This document shows positions 1 to 6,745 of a stretch of 19,305 nucleotides of DNA, one piece after another (the first letter of the stretch is position 1; each line of letters begins with the position of its first letter). The stretch lies in assembly GCA_030606165.1 (NCBI GenBank), contig JAUWGZ010000016.1, forward strand, positions 1 to 19,305, given 5' to 3'. The stretch is from Dehalococcoidia bacterium. Lineage in GTDB: Bacteria > Chloroflexota > Dehalococcoidia > GIF9 > AB-539-J10. Below the pieces are notes generated by a model. The model was not told the origin of the DNA, searched no databases, and was given only the letters and a program-made list of their open reading frames with translations. Both the position numbers and the translations under genes were made by a program.

Positions 1-330
1 GACCTCCCTGGAGGACCGGCAGTAGGGTTTATCGAGGACTTGCTCCTTAAGAAACTCTCTGGCTACATCCTGCATGAATTTGATGACAAAGATATTGTGG
101 GCAGTAATCCCTTTGATTTTCCGCAATTCCTCGGGAGGAGCTTCCAGAACGCCTCTCAGGGTCTTGAACCTGTTTATGGCTTCTTTGGCTTGCGGCTTAC
201 AATCTTTGCGCACCGTCCCCAGCGTCAGCAGCAGTTCCACAATTTCGTAGTCCAGGAACCCTGCCAGCCCCGATTGATTGAACCTTTCCCGTAGTCTTTT
301 CCTGTGCCCTTCCTGGCTTTTAGTTTCCAT
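1..330 (-). CDS. radC: RadC/UPF0758-family protein, N-terminal part (runs off window)
   Basis: The minus strand reads from an ATG at 330 to the left edge with no stop (110 codons). The N-terminus carries a GHRKRLRERF motif followed by a 'GLxGFLDYEIVELLL' stretch, then a helix-hairpin-helix-like segment around residues 70-90 (PPEELRKIKGIT). This matches the N-terminal region of RadC/UPF0758 proteins, which precedes a JAB/MPN metalloprotease-like domain that would lie outside the window. A GGAG lies about 12 bases upstream of the ATG. Despite the name, a DNA-repair role for RadC is not well supported in the literature, so I make no functional claim. The 'GTVRKDCKPQAKEAI' stretch is the usual place for the leucine-rich/Arg-rich linker of the family. 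The gene is divergent from the tRNA nucleotidyltransferase. Confidence 0.8.
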   Translation of the reverse strand, partial: METKSQEGHRKRLRERFNQSGLAGFLDYEIVELLLTLGTVRKDCKPQAKEAINRFKTLRGVLEAPPEELRKIKGITAHNIFVIKFMQDVAREFLKEQVLDKPYCRSSREV

Positions 331-340
331 GCTTAAAGAA

Positions 341-394
341 TCTCCTTCACAACTCCCCTTACCCCTCTTATCTTAAGAGGGGGATTTTTGGGGA
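341..394 (+). repeat. Palindromic intergenic repeat, copy 1
   Basis: A perfect 9-bp inverted repeat with a 3-base loop lies at 362-382 (CCCCTCTTA / TAAGAGGGG), preceded by an 'aactcccctta' arm and followed by a T-rich 'gatttttgggg' tail. The same unit recurs exactly 60 bp downstream (hairpin 422-442) and, inverted, at 17406-17426. The three loops differ (TCT, CCC, AGA) while both stem arms are conserved. It lies upstream of radC and cca, so it is not placed as a terminator for either. A MITE/REP-like element is the best description. Confidence 0.8.
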
Positions 395-398
395 ATGC

Positions 399-454
399 TC
401 TCTCTTTCATAACTTCCCTGACCCCTCTTACCCTAAGAGGGGTATTTTGAGGAC
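399..454 (+). repeat. Palindromic intergenic repeat, copy 2
   Basis: This is a direct-repeat neighbour of copy 1 with the hairpin at 422-442 (9-bp stem, CCC loop). Its left flank 'gctctctctttcataact' is shared with the inverted copy near 17430-17450, and its right flank ends 'tattttgagga'. The similarity to the distant copy extends over about 55-60 bp, well beyond the palindrome, so these are copies of one element and not chance hairpins. Confidence 0.8.
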
Positions 455-530
455 GCTTTTCTGACGCTCATCAATTATATATTTTAACTATGGTTATGGG
501 AATTACGTTATACGACGGCAAGGGAAGTGC

Positions 531-539
531 TGATATAAT
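531..539 (+). promoter_or_regulatory. Extended -10 promoter for cca, near-leaderless
   Basis: TGATATAAT at 531-539 is a perfect extended -10 element (TGn + TATAAT). No convincing -35 is visible 17 bp upstream. Transcription would start around 545-547, only 2-4 bases before the ATG at 549, and no Shine-Dalgarno sequence precedes that ATG. Confidence 0.55.
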
Positions 540-548
540 ACTAATGTA

Positions 549-1790
549 ATGAATTTAGCCCGGCAAATAGAGCAATATCTCCCCCGGCAACTCCTGGAGC
601 TAGTCCAGGATATCAGCGGACAGGCTGCTAAGCGAGAGCAGAGGGTATATCTCGTCGGTGGTGTAGTACGAGACTTGCTTTTAGGTTATCCCAATTTCGA
701 TCTTGATCTGGTAGTCGAGGGCGATGCGGTGAAATTGGCTCAACAAGTGGCGGAAACCAGTCAGGCAAAGTTGCTGGCCCATCACCGCTTTGGCACCGCT
801 AAGCTCAGATATGAGAATTTCACCATGGACCTGGCGACAGCACGAAGGGAAACCTATGCCAAACCGGGGGCACTACCTACGGTTACCCCGGGCACCCTCA
901 AGTATGACCTCATCCGTAGAGATTTCTCTATCAATGCTATGGCTATATCCCTCGCTGCAAACGATTATGGGGAGCTGGTCGACCCCTATCAAGGTAAAAA
1001 CGACCTGGAGCACTGTCTCATTCGTATTTTGCATCCCGAAAGCTTCAGCGACGATGCCACCAGAATTTTACGGGCCGTCCGTTATGAACAACGGCTATGT
1101 TTTGAGCTTGAAGCACAGACTGCTGAGCTACTTAAACGGGATATTCCTATGCTGGATACGATAAGCGGCGACCGAATCAGGCACGAGCTAGAACTAATTT
1201 TTAAGGAAAAACAGCCGGAATTTGTTATCAACCAGCTTGCCGAACTAGGAGTGCTGCCAAGAATAAGCCCCTTCCTCAAAGGCGATGGCTGGATAGTTAA
1301 GAAATTTGACAAGGCGCGCCGTCTAAAGAAACCCACCCAATTGCCCTCGCTCTATTTCTGTCTTCTTATCTATTCATTCAGCGAAGGGGGCATTGAGCAA
1401 TTTCTCGCCCGTCTTAACATATCGGCAAAATTATCCCGCGCCATGCGCGATACGCTCCGCCTCAAGACCAAGCTTCCCCTCCTGGACAAGTCTTCTCTGA
1501 AACCCAGCGAGATTTATTATCTGCTCCGGGAATATGAGCCCTTGGCGATACAGGCAAATGCCATAGCCTCAGAACCTTCAATGGCACACCGCTATCTCCA
1601 GCTATTTCTCACGAAACTGCGCTATATAAGGACTTCCCTCGACGGGGAAGAGCTAAAAAGACTGGGCATCTCCGCCGGACCGGAGATGGGAAATGTCCTC
1701 CAGGTATTGCATAAGGCAAAATTAGATGGAGAGGTTAGCACCAGGGCAGACGAAAAAAAACTAGCCCTCTCTTTATCGCTGAAGTTATAG
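549..1790 (+). CDS. cca: tRNA nucleotidyltransferase (CCA-adding / poly(A) polymerase family)
   Basis: This encodes a 413-residue class II nucleotidyltransferase that adds or repairs the 3' CCA (or the terminal A) of tRNAs. The N-terminal head domain shows LVGGVVRDLLLG (about residues 35-46), the metal-binding pair in FDLDLVVEGD (D51 and D53), and RRDFSINAMA (about 123-132). A 'ATRILRAVR' segment and 'DRIRHELELI' follow in the neck/RNA-binding part. There is no CBS or HD domain. The start at 549 has no Shine-Dalgarno but sits just after a strong extended -10, suggesting a leaderless message. The last 6 bases overlap the convergent VTT gene. Whether it adds CCA or only A cannot be decided from sequence alone, because split CC- and A-adding enzymes share these motifs. 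Confidence 0.93.
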   Translation: MNLARQIEQYLPRQLLELVQDISGQAAKREQRVYLVGGVVRDLLLGYPNFDLDLVVEGDAVKLAQQVAETSQAKLLAHHRFGTAKLRYENFTMDLATARRETYAKPGALPTVTPGTLKYDLIRRDFSINAMAISLAANDYGELVDPYQGKNDLEHCLIRILHPESFSDDATRILRAVRYEQRLCFELEAQTAELLKRDIPMLDTISGDRIRHELELIFKEKQPEFVINQLAELGVLPRISPFLKGDGWIVKKFDKARRLKKPTQLPSLYFCLLIYSFSEGGIEQFLARLNISAKLSRAMRDTLRLKTKLPLLDKSSLKPSEIYYLLREYEPLAIQANAIASEPSMAHRYLQLFLTKLRYIRTSLDGEELKRLGISAGPEMGNVLQVLHKAKLDGEVSTRADEKKLALSLSLKL

Positions 1791-2375
1791 GGGTGGAAAG
1801 GGAAGAATACTCCAGATCGCTGGGCCAACGTAGCAGGCCACAAGATACTTGAGAAATTTCGCTGCCCAGCAAGGCAGTAGGAACTTCCATACCGGTAGTT
1901 TAGAGGCTCCGGCCAGGAGCCCGGCTACATCAACCGGCAATACAGGTTGAACAGAGATGAGAAAAATGCCCCAAGGGCCATATCGCTCCATCCAGCCTAC
2001 AAGCCTTGCATATCCCGGTGCATTCTCAAGGTGTGCGATTCTCTTTCCCCAATAGCCGGCATAATAACCAGTCATTTCCCCCAGGGCACCAGCTACGCTG
2101 GCTGCCAAAGCTATCAGAACAGGATTCCAGTACTGTGCTGCTGCTATCATTATGGAAACATGGATGTATACCGGAACAAAGATGGCGGCGTTAGATGCCA
2201 GGGTGACTCCGAAGACAAGTAAATAAGCTGTGGAGGCAAATCTTTCTACCGAGATATTGAAATAAGCCATTAAGTATCCAAGCAAATAGGTAAAGCCGAA
2301 ACTGAGACCAACGAGGATGGCAACGTAAAGTGCTAAGCTAAGCCATCTTTTTTGCTTCAGCCTTTCCAATGCCAT
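1785..2375 (-). CDS. VTT-domain (DedA/YqaA-like) integral membrane protein
   Basis: This 196-residue protein is strongly hydrophobic, with about 5-6 membrane segments (about residues 12-36, 46-68, 72-98, 132-156, 164-190). The VTT/SNARE-associated signature is visible: a re-entrant region ending in 'GALGEMTGYYAGYWGKR' (about 96-112, with E100 and G103) and a second half with 'PVLPVDVAGLLAG' (about 144-156). Members of this family act in lipid scrambling or undecaprenyl-phosphate and small-molecule transport, but a substrate cannot be assigned here. It begins 18 bases after ispE on the same strand, with AGGGG upstream of its ATG, so it probably belongs to the rsmA-ispE operon. Its stop codon overlaps the 3' end of cca on the other strand. 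Confidence 0.75.
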   Translation of the reverse strand: MALERLKQKRWLSLALYVAILVGLSFGFTYLLGYLMAYFNISVERFASTAYLLVFGVTLASNAAIFVPVYIHVSIMIAAAQYWNPVLIALAASVAGALGEMTGYYAGYWGKRIAHLENAPGYARLVGWMERYGPWGIFLISVQPVLPVDVAGLLAGASKLPVWKFLLPCWAAKFLKYLVACYVGPAIWSILPFPPL

Positions 2376-2393
2376 TAGATTACCCCTGCGGGT

Positions 2394-3260
2394 CTAAAGA
2401 CCTGCCGCTACGTTTGTATGTGGAAAAGGAGATGCCAGGTAGCACTCCAATCCTTGCTTTCCCAGGCGTGAAAACAGCTCACCGGCTTCTTCCACCCCTG
2501 AGAAAAAAGTAAAAAGACATGGCCCGGAGCCCGCAAGATAAACTCCCGGGGCTCCGGCTTCTTCCAGAGTATTCCGATATTTGTCCAGCCCGGGGAAGAA
2601 ATCAAAGGCTACCTTTTCGAAGACATTAAACATAAGGCCAGGGTCAATCGCTTTCCTTTGCATCAAAGATGACAAGGCCGGCTGAACAAACTGGCCTTCG
2701 GTGTAATAAGCAGCGTCTAATTTACTATACATTTGCTTTGTTTTGTCTGAGATTTTAGGTAATGGCGGCACCAGCAACACAAAGCAGGTTGAAGGCAACG
2801 ATGGCAGCGGGGTTACTTTTTCTCCTTTCCCCTCTACCAAAGCCGTGCCTCTATAGATAAAGAAGGGAATATCCGAGCCCAGCTTAGATGCTAAATGGCC
2901 CAACTCAGAAAGCGGCAACCCCAACCCCCAAAGCTCATTTAGAGCTAAGAGGGTGGCAGCGGCGTCGCTGCTGCCACCCCCCAATCCCACACCCCAGGGT
3001 ATATGCTTACGAAGTTCGATTCGTGCCCCTAGACTACATTTCGTGCTTTCTTTAAGCAGGGTGGCTGCCTGTGTTACCAGGTTATCGCGCTTTAAGCTGG
3101 CCTCATCACATTCAAAGCATATTTCCTCGTCTGGCTGAAAATTGAGGACGTCACATAAGTCTATTGACTGAACGATACTGGAGATTCGGTGATAATCATT
3201 ATGCTTGCCCAGTACTTCGAGGACAAGGTTTATTTTAGCCGGGGCATAAACAGTCAACAT
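2394..3260 (-). CDS. ispE: 4-diphosphocytidyl-2-C-methyl-D-erythritol kinase
   Basis: IspE phosphorylates CDP-methylerythritol in the cytoplasmic MEP route to isoprenoid precursors. With the start chosen here the protein is 288 residues, close to the family norm. It begins MLTVYAPAKINL (catalytic-type Lys9), has the GHMP-kinase ATP loop GLGGGSSDAA (about 92-101) and the GSDIPFF motif with the expected catalytic Asp near residue 130. A second glycine-rich stretch, LAGSGPCLF, lies near the C-terminus. The ATG at 3260 overlaps the rsmA stop by one base (TAATG), so translation is probably coupled. Two upstream in-frame starts exist: ATG at 3296, preceded by a good GGAGGG, and GTG at 3308. Both lie inside rsmA and would add 12-16 residues before the conserved N-terminus. 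Confidence 0.93.
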   Translation of the reverse strand: MLTVYAPAKINLVLEVLGKHNDYHRISSIVQSIDLCDVLNFQPDEEICFECDEASLKRDNLVTQAATLLKESTKCSLGARIELRKHIPWGVGLGGGSSDAAATLLALNELWGLGLPLSELGHLASKLGSDIPFFIYRGTALVEGKGEKVTPLPSLPSTCFVLLVPPLPKISDKTKQMYSKLDAAYYTEGQFVQPALSSLMQRKAIDPGLMFNVFEKVAFDFFPGLDKYRNTLEEAGAPGVYLAGSGPCLFTFFSGVEEAGELFSRLGKQGLECYLASPFPHTNVAAGL

Positions 3261-4111
3261 TATAATCTTTTTGTAAAGGGAGCAAAGATTTTCCATAGCT
3301 CCCTCCACTCCTCCAAGCTAAGAGTTTCAGCTCGCCGTTTAGCTTCTATTCCAGCCTTTTCCAGTAATGAAGCAACCTGGCTGGGCGGCATCTCTAAGGA
3401 GTGAGCAAGAGAATTGCGAAGCTGCTTACGAGGAGAGCTGAAACCATGCATAACTATATCAAAAAAACCAGCGACATCGGATACCTCGATAGGCGGCTGG
3501 GAGTAAACATCCAGGCGTAAAATAACCGAATCTACCTTCGGCGGGGGATAAAAACTTGCCGCTGGTACATAGGATATAATAGCAGGCTTGCTATAAAACT
3601 GAGTCTTAACACTGAGCAAGCTCATCTTACCAGGGGTAGCAGCAATAGCTTCACCAACTTCCTTCTGCACCATTACTACCATTTCCGAGGGTCGGGGCTG
3701 CGCTTCGAGAAAATGGCGCAATACCGGTGAAGTAATGTAATAAGGAAGATTAGCTATAACTTTATAACCTTGGACAAGTTCGGAGGCGGTTAAATTATTT
3801 TGCAGAAGTTGCCGGGGGGTAACCTTAAGTATATCAGCGTGGATAATTTTGACATCAGGAAAGGTGGCCAGTCGTTTTTTCAGCAGGGCAACTAATTTGG
3901 AATCAAGCTCAACAGCAATGACCCTGGCTCCTCGTCTGGCTAAGCCCTCAGTTAGTATGCCCAGGCCCGGCCCTATCTCAACTACAATGTCCCCAGGGCC
4001 GAGCTCGACAGCAGATAGAATACGCTCTAATACAGCTTCATCTATAAGGAAATGCTGTCCTAAGCGTTTTTTCGGTTTAAAGCCAAATTGGCGAAGTAAT
4101 TGCCGGTACAA
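3260..4111 (-). CDS. rsmA: 16S rRNA (adenine1518/1519-N6) dimethyltransferase
   Basis: RsmA/KsgA dimethylates two adjacent adenosines in helix 45 of 16S rRNA during late 30S assembly. The 283-residue product has the family N-terminus (KPKKRLGQHFLID, about 12-24), the SAM-binding motif EIGPGLG (about 45-51), an acidic 'VELDSKL' ribose contact, and the catalytic NLPYYITSP motif (about 121-129). The start is TTG at 4111: an in-frame stop lies about 50 bases upstream, there is no ATG nearby, and an AAGG lies 9 bases before it. It follows the SRP RNA gene by about 80 bases and leads directly into ispE with a one-base overlap. Confidence 0.95.
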   Translation of the reverse strand: MYRQLLRQFGFKPKKRLGQHFLIDEAVLERILSAVELGPGDIVVEIGPGLGILTEGLARRGARVIAVELDSKLVALLKKRLATFPDVKIIHADILKVTPRQLLQNNLTASELVQGYKVIANLPYYITSPVLRHFLEAQPRPSEMVVMVQKEVGEAIAATPGKMSLLSVKTQFYSKPAIISYVPAASFYPPPKVDSVILRLDVYSQPPIEVSDVAGFFDIVMHGFSSPRKQLRNSLAHSLEMPPSQVASLLEKAGIEAKRRAETLSLEEWRELWKIFAPFTKRL

Positions 4112-4189
4112 AAATGTCAGCCTTATCCAAACAATTGATAGAAGCCCTCTCCCACTTCCTTATTGCCACATCCGTGGCCTCCAAAATTT

Positions 4190-4467
4190 CTGTAAGCCGT
4201 GCACCTGTTCTCGATTCCTAAACCGGGAAGCTGTCCTCGCCAGCTAGCTCCAGCCAGGCAACTCTATATCACACTGGAAATGCTATTTACCGCTGCTTCC
4301 TTCCGGACCTGACGGGGTTCATAGGCTCCAGTTGCATAGAACCCGACTATCAACACCGCTCAGCAAAAACAAAACCCCCAACCGTAAACCTCAAGCAGGA
4401 ATTCAGCCCCGCTATAGCGGTTTTCGGGTACAGGGCACCGCTAGCTCCCCGCCTAGCACGGCTCAGT
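4190..4467 (-). ncRNA. ffs: Signal recognition particle RNA, large bacterial type with Alu domain
   Basis: On the minus strand the hallmark Ffh-binding loop is present at about 4292-4313 (GTCAGGTCCGGAAGGAAGC). The RNA is not the short 4.5S form. About 100 bases upstream lies an Alu-domain 5' end with GGCGGGGAGCTAGCGGTGCC and a following 'CCTGTACCCGAAA...GGGCTGAATTCC', resembling the Bacillus scRNA 5' region as I remember it. The 5' GCCGTGC (4462-4456) pairs perfectly with 3' GCACGGC (4202-4196), closing the molecule at about 267 nt. The exact ends are inferred from this pairing and the promoter. The RNA with Ffh targets nascent membrane proteins to SecYEG. Confidence 0.93.
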
Positions 4468-4472
4468 TCATG

Positions 4473-4501
4473 ATGTTACCAATAAGTGCTAACCACGTCA
4501 A
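4473..4501 (-). promoter_or_regulatory. Sigma70-type promoter for SRP RNA
   Basis: On the minus strand TTGACG (4501-4496) is followed after exactly 17 bases by TAACAT (4478-4473). The predicted start point, about 4466-4467, coincides with the 5' end deduced independently from the closing helix of the SRP RNA, which makes this one of the better-supported promoters in the window. Confidence 0.75.
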
Positions 4502-4582
4502 CACTAAGATGGCTCTTCGTCAAATTGTGCGTCCCTTGCTTGGCAGTCTTTAAGCCCAAGCAGCATTGTGGTACTATCTGGT

Positions 4583-4612
4583 TTGACTAACTATTAGATA
4601 AGCCAGTAACAT
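4583..4612 (+). promoter_or_regulatory. Sigma70-type promoter for the carbonic-anhydrase-like gene
   Basis: TTGACT (4583-4588), an 18-base spacer, then TAACAT (4607-4612). The -10 hexamer is identical to that of the SRP promoter. The start point would be near 4619, downstream of the ATG at 4615, which supports the ATG at 4633 as the true start. Confidence 0.6.
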
Positions 4613-4632
4613 AAATGAGTCTGGAGGTAAAG

Positions 4633-5160
4633 ATGATTAGAAGTTTTAATGGCAAGACACCCAAGATAGCTGATTCAGTATTTATCAGTGAAGCAGCTTA
4701 TGTTATTGGTGCTGTAGAGATTGGTGAACACTCCAGCGTGTGGCCCGGAGCAGTAATCAGGGGGGATATTGGCAAGATAAAAATTGGCAAGAATAGCGTT
4801 GTTGAGGATAACTGCGTTATTCATTCGGGGTCACCAACCTTGCCTCCCACAGCGGAGGCTACCATCGGGGACAATGTAATCATTGGTCACGGCGCTGTTT
4901 CTAATGGCCGTAGAATCGGAAACAATGTTGTGATAGGTATGAATGCTACCATCCTTCACGATGTTGAGATTGGCGACAATTCAATAATTGCTGCTGGTTG
5001 TGTAGTTAAAGAAAAGATGAAAATTCCCGACAATTCATTTGTTACCGGCGTACCTGGAGAAATCAGGAGAAAGGTCACCGCTAAGCAGCTATGGTGGTCA
5101 CAGAATAGCCCATCAATCTATCGCGAACTAGCCCAGCGATATAAGCGCGAAGGACTCTAG
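4633..5160 (+). CDS. Gamma-carbonic anhydrase-like hexapeptide-repeat protein, one Zn-ligand His replaced
   Basis: This is a 175-residue left-handed beta-helix protein of the gamma-CA/PaaY/YrdA family, with hexapeptide repeats such as 'IGEHSSVWPGAVIRGD', 'IGKNSVVEDNCVIH' and 'IGNNVVIGMNATI', and the usual C-terminal 'GVPGEIRR...' helix. Gamma-CAs bind a metal with three histidines at trimer interfaces. Here the first two positions are present (H64 in CVIH, H86 in IIGHG), but the third, five residues after H86, is asparagine (N91 in 'AVSNG' where 'xxHG' is usual). Activity is therefore doubtful. The start is chosen at 4633 because GGAGGT lies 5 bases upstream and the predicted transcription start lies beyond the alternative ATG at 4615. 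Confidence 0.85.
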   Translation: MIRSFNGKTPKIADSVFISEAAYVIGAVEIGEHSSVWPGAVIRGDIGKIKIGKNSVVEDNCVIHSGSPTLPPTAEATIGDNVIIGHGAVSNGRRIGNNVVIGMNATILHDVEIGDNSIIAAGCVVKEKMKIPDNSFVTGVPGEIRRKVTAKQLWWSQNSPSIYRELAQRYKREGL

Positions 5161-5246
5161 AGGCGCCAGCCGAAAACCGCGGTTTTGGCCGGTTTTGACT
5201 ACGAAATCGTGCCTAGAAAATTTTCTTAAGAAGAGCCATCCGAGGC

Positions 5247-5275
5247 TTGACAATTTCCGGCGGATGACATACATT
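5247..5275 (+). promoter_or_regulatory. Promoter of the Mrp-hydrogenase operon
   Basis: A perfect TTGACA (5247-5252), a 17-base spacer, then TACATT (5270-5275, 4 of 6 matches). This gives a leader of about 100 nt before the first gene at 5380. It is the only good promoter seen ahead of the 20-gene run. Confidence 0.65.
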
Positions 5276-5345
5276 TGCGTGTCCATGTAAAGATTTTGAG
5301 GAAACCAAGCTATTACAGCAAGGTAGCCAGCTTCGAAATAGAATC

Positions 5346-5361
5346 CCTCTCGATAGAGAGG
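5346..5361 (+). promoter_or_regulatory. Leader hairpin ahead of mrpE
   Basis: CCTCTC-GATA-GAGAGG forms a perfect 6-bp stem with a 4-base loop in the 5' leader of the operon, 18 bases before the first ATG, and is followed by TTGTTT. It could be a weak attenuator or an RNA-stability element. It is also close to where a ribosome would bind, and the first gene has only a weak Shine-Dalgarno (GGTAAAG). Confidence 0.35.
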
Positions 5362-5379
5362 TTGTTTACGCGGTAAAGC

Positions 5380-5892
5380 ATGAGGTTTCTAATTACAACG
5401 GTTGTCGCTTATCTGGTTTATCTCCTTCTTACCATTGGTAGCGGCACCGTTTTTTTATGGAGTACTGCCGAGCTCATAATCGGGGCGGTGTTCGCCGTGG
5501 TGGTCGGTGCCCTGCTCAGGAACCGGTTCATCGGCAAAGACCTGCGCATGCTGAACCCTCGGCGGTGGTTTACCTTCCTCGTTTACCTGTTTCCCTTCTT
5601 CTTTGCCATGGCCAAGGCCAACATTGACGTGGCCTACCGCGTCATCACCGGGCGGATTAATCCGGCCATCGTGAAGATAAATCCCAAGCTGAAGAACGAC
5701 TTGTCCCTTACCATCCTGGCCAATTCCATCACCCTGACGCCCGGAACACTGAGCGTGGACGTTGACCAGAAAACCAACGAACTGTATGTGCACTGGATAA
5801 ATATTGACCCTAAAGTGCTCAAGGATATGCCGAGAGACTACCATCCGATATGCGACAGTTTTCCTGACTGGGCGAGGAGAATCGCGGAATGA
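5380..5892 (+). CDS. mrpE: Mrp/Mnh-type cation antiporter subunit E (MbhA-like)
   Basis: First gene of the operon, 170 residues. Two or three membrane helices occupy the N-terminal part (about 4-26, 28-48, 62-82), followed by a soluble C-terminal domain with 'LANSITLTPGTLSVDVD' (about 113-129), the signature segment of MrpE/MnhE proteins. In Mrp antiporters and in Pyrococcus Mbh (where it is called MbhA) this subunit belongs to the small-subunit cluster that forms part of the sodium path. The composition is GC-rich (39 of 60 bases in 5461-5520), in contrast to mrpD downstream. The stop overlaps the next start (ATGA). Confidence 0.93.
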   Translation: MRFLITTVVAYLVYLLLTIGSGTVFLWSTAELIIGAVFAVVVGALLRNRFIGKDLRMLNPRRWFTFLVYLFPFFFAMAKANIDVAYRVITGRINPAIVKINPKLKNDLSLTILANSITLTPGTLSVDVDQKTNELYVHWINIDPKVLKDMPRDYHPICDSFPDWARRIAE

Positions 5893-6143
5893 ACTGGTTT
5901 CCGGCAATCATAGCCATGGCGGTGTGTATTATCATCACTGTGGCACGCATCATTATAGGGCCGGGGGCGCCGACGAGGCTGGTGGCTTTTGATACCACCA
6001 ACACTCTGGTGGTGGCCAGTATGGTCATCGTGGGGATGATGTTCAATCACGCGATTTTCATTGATGTGGCCCTCGTGTATGCTTTGCTCTCGTTCACCAT
6101 GACGCTGTATATGGCCAAATACATTGAGGGGAGCAAGTTTTAG
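5889..6143 (+). CDS. mrpF: Mrp-type antiporter subunit F (MbhB-like)
   Basis: An 84-residue protein made almost entirely of three transmembrane helices (about 3-23, 32-52, 56-77), with the MrpF signature 'RIIIGPGAPTRLVAFDTTNTL' spread over helix 1 and the following loop, and 'DVALVYALLSF' in helix 3. The conserved Asp in the D-V-A-L-V-Y segment is part of the ion path in solved Mrp/Mbh structures. It overlaps mrpE by 4 bases and has GAGGAG upstream of the ATG. Its stop shares one base with the GTG of mrpG. Confidence 0.93.
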   Translation: MNWFPAIIAMAVCIIITVARIIIGPGAPTRLVAFDTTNTLVVASMVIVGMMFNHAIFIDVALVYALLSFTMTLYMAKYIEGSKF

Positions 6144-6505
6144 TGGATGCGCTGAACACAGTAAGCTACGTATTCATAGGAATTGGCCTTTTCTTCAATT
6201 TTATCGGGGCTTTTGGTCTCCACCGCTTCCCCGACATGTACACCAGACTGCATGCCGCTACAAAATGCACCACCTTTGGCTCCATCTTCCTCATCATGGC
6301 GGTAATTGTGCAGTCCGCCGGAATCTGGGCCATTGAAGGGACTCTTTCTCAGTCTGTAATGTGCATACACTCGGTGCTGGCTCTGGTGGCGCTGATGGTC
6401 ACCAATGCCACCGGTGCTCACGCCATTGCCCGGGCGGCACACCGCAGCGGAGAAAAGCCCGCCAGGGCGGTGGTGGATGACCTGGAGAGTAAAGCGAATG
6501 ATTGA
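6143..6505 (+). CDS. mrpG: Mrp-type antiporter subunit G (MbhC-like)
   Basis: A 120-residue, three-helix membrane protein. Residues 10-45 hold 'GIGLFFNFIGAFGLHRFPDMYTRLHAATK', with the 'RFPDxYxRLHAATK' motif diagnostic of MrpG/MnhG. The C-terminus is a short polar tail. It starts at GTG 6143 (TAGTG overlap with mrpF) with GAGGGGAG about 9 bases upstream. In Mbh/Mrp complexes MrpG packs with MrpE and F beside MrpB/C. It overlaps mbhD by 8 bases. Confidence 0.93.
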   Translation: MDALNTVSYVFIGIGLFFNFIGAFGLHRFPDMYTRLHAATKCTTFGSIFLIMAVIVQSAGIWAIEGTLSQSVMCIHSVLALVALMVTNATGAHAIARAAHRSGEKPARAVVDDLESKAND

Positions 6506-6743
6506 AGCTGGACCTCTATTTATCATTATACCGCTGGCACTGGTTGTCTGTGCCATATTTATCGCCGTATCTCGGGACCTCATGTATGCGGTCGTGGCGC
6601 TGGCTGTGCTGAGTCTGTTGTTAGCCTTTCAGTTTTATCTTATGAAGGCTCCTGACGTGGCCATGGCCGAAGCGGGCATCGGGGCAGCCGTAACCGCAGC
6701 TATCTTTATCATCGCCATCAGAGCGACCAAGCGTGTGGAGTGA
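6498..6743 (+). CDS. mbhD: MbhD-like subunit (DUF4040; MrpA C-terminal-like helix bundle)
   Basis: An 81-residue, three-helix protein. 'MKAPDVAMAEAGIGAA' (about 49-64) matches the conserved 'APDVAxTEAxVGA' block found in MbhD and in the C-terminal part of MrpA. In Mbh and in some Mrp systems this MrpA portion is encoded as separate small genes, as here. The ATG at 6498 has GGAGAG about 9 bases upstream and overlaps mrpG by 8 bases. The reading frame is open further upstream, but those residues have no family resemblance and lie wholly inside mrpG. Confidence 0.88.
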   Translation: MIEAGPLFIIIPLALVVCAIFIAVSRDLMYAVVALAVLSLLLAFQFYLMKAPDVAMAEAGIGAAVTAAIFIIAIRATKRVE

Positions 6744-6745
6744 AT

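Noticed and set aside
341..454. CRISPR array suggested by tandem repeats with about 60-bp spacing
   Set aside because: There are only two tandem copies, similarity extends through the would-be spacer, the third copy is far away and inverted, and no cas genes are present.
4165..4178. Short hairpin GCCAC/GTGGC between the SRP RNA and rsmA
   Set aside because: A 5-bp stem without a U-tract is weak as an SRP terminator; recorded only as a possibility.
4332..4553. Plus-strand 73-codon open frame between rsmA and the carbonic-anhydrase-like gene
   Set aside because: It lies antisense over the Alu domain and promoter of the SRP RNA, has no Shine-Dalgarno and encodes no recognisable protein.
5173..5186. 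Perfect 14-bp palindrome AAAACCGCGGTTTT after the carbonic-anhydrase-like gene
   Set aside because: It could be a terminator stem or an operator, but it has no loop or U-tract, its flanks do not extend the pairing, and no second copy is seen; too little to call.
5455..5907. Minus-strand 150-codon open frame opposite mrpE
   Set aside because: It is antisense to a clear MrpE gene in GC-rich sequence, where long shadow frames are expected.
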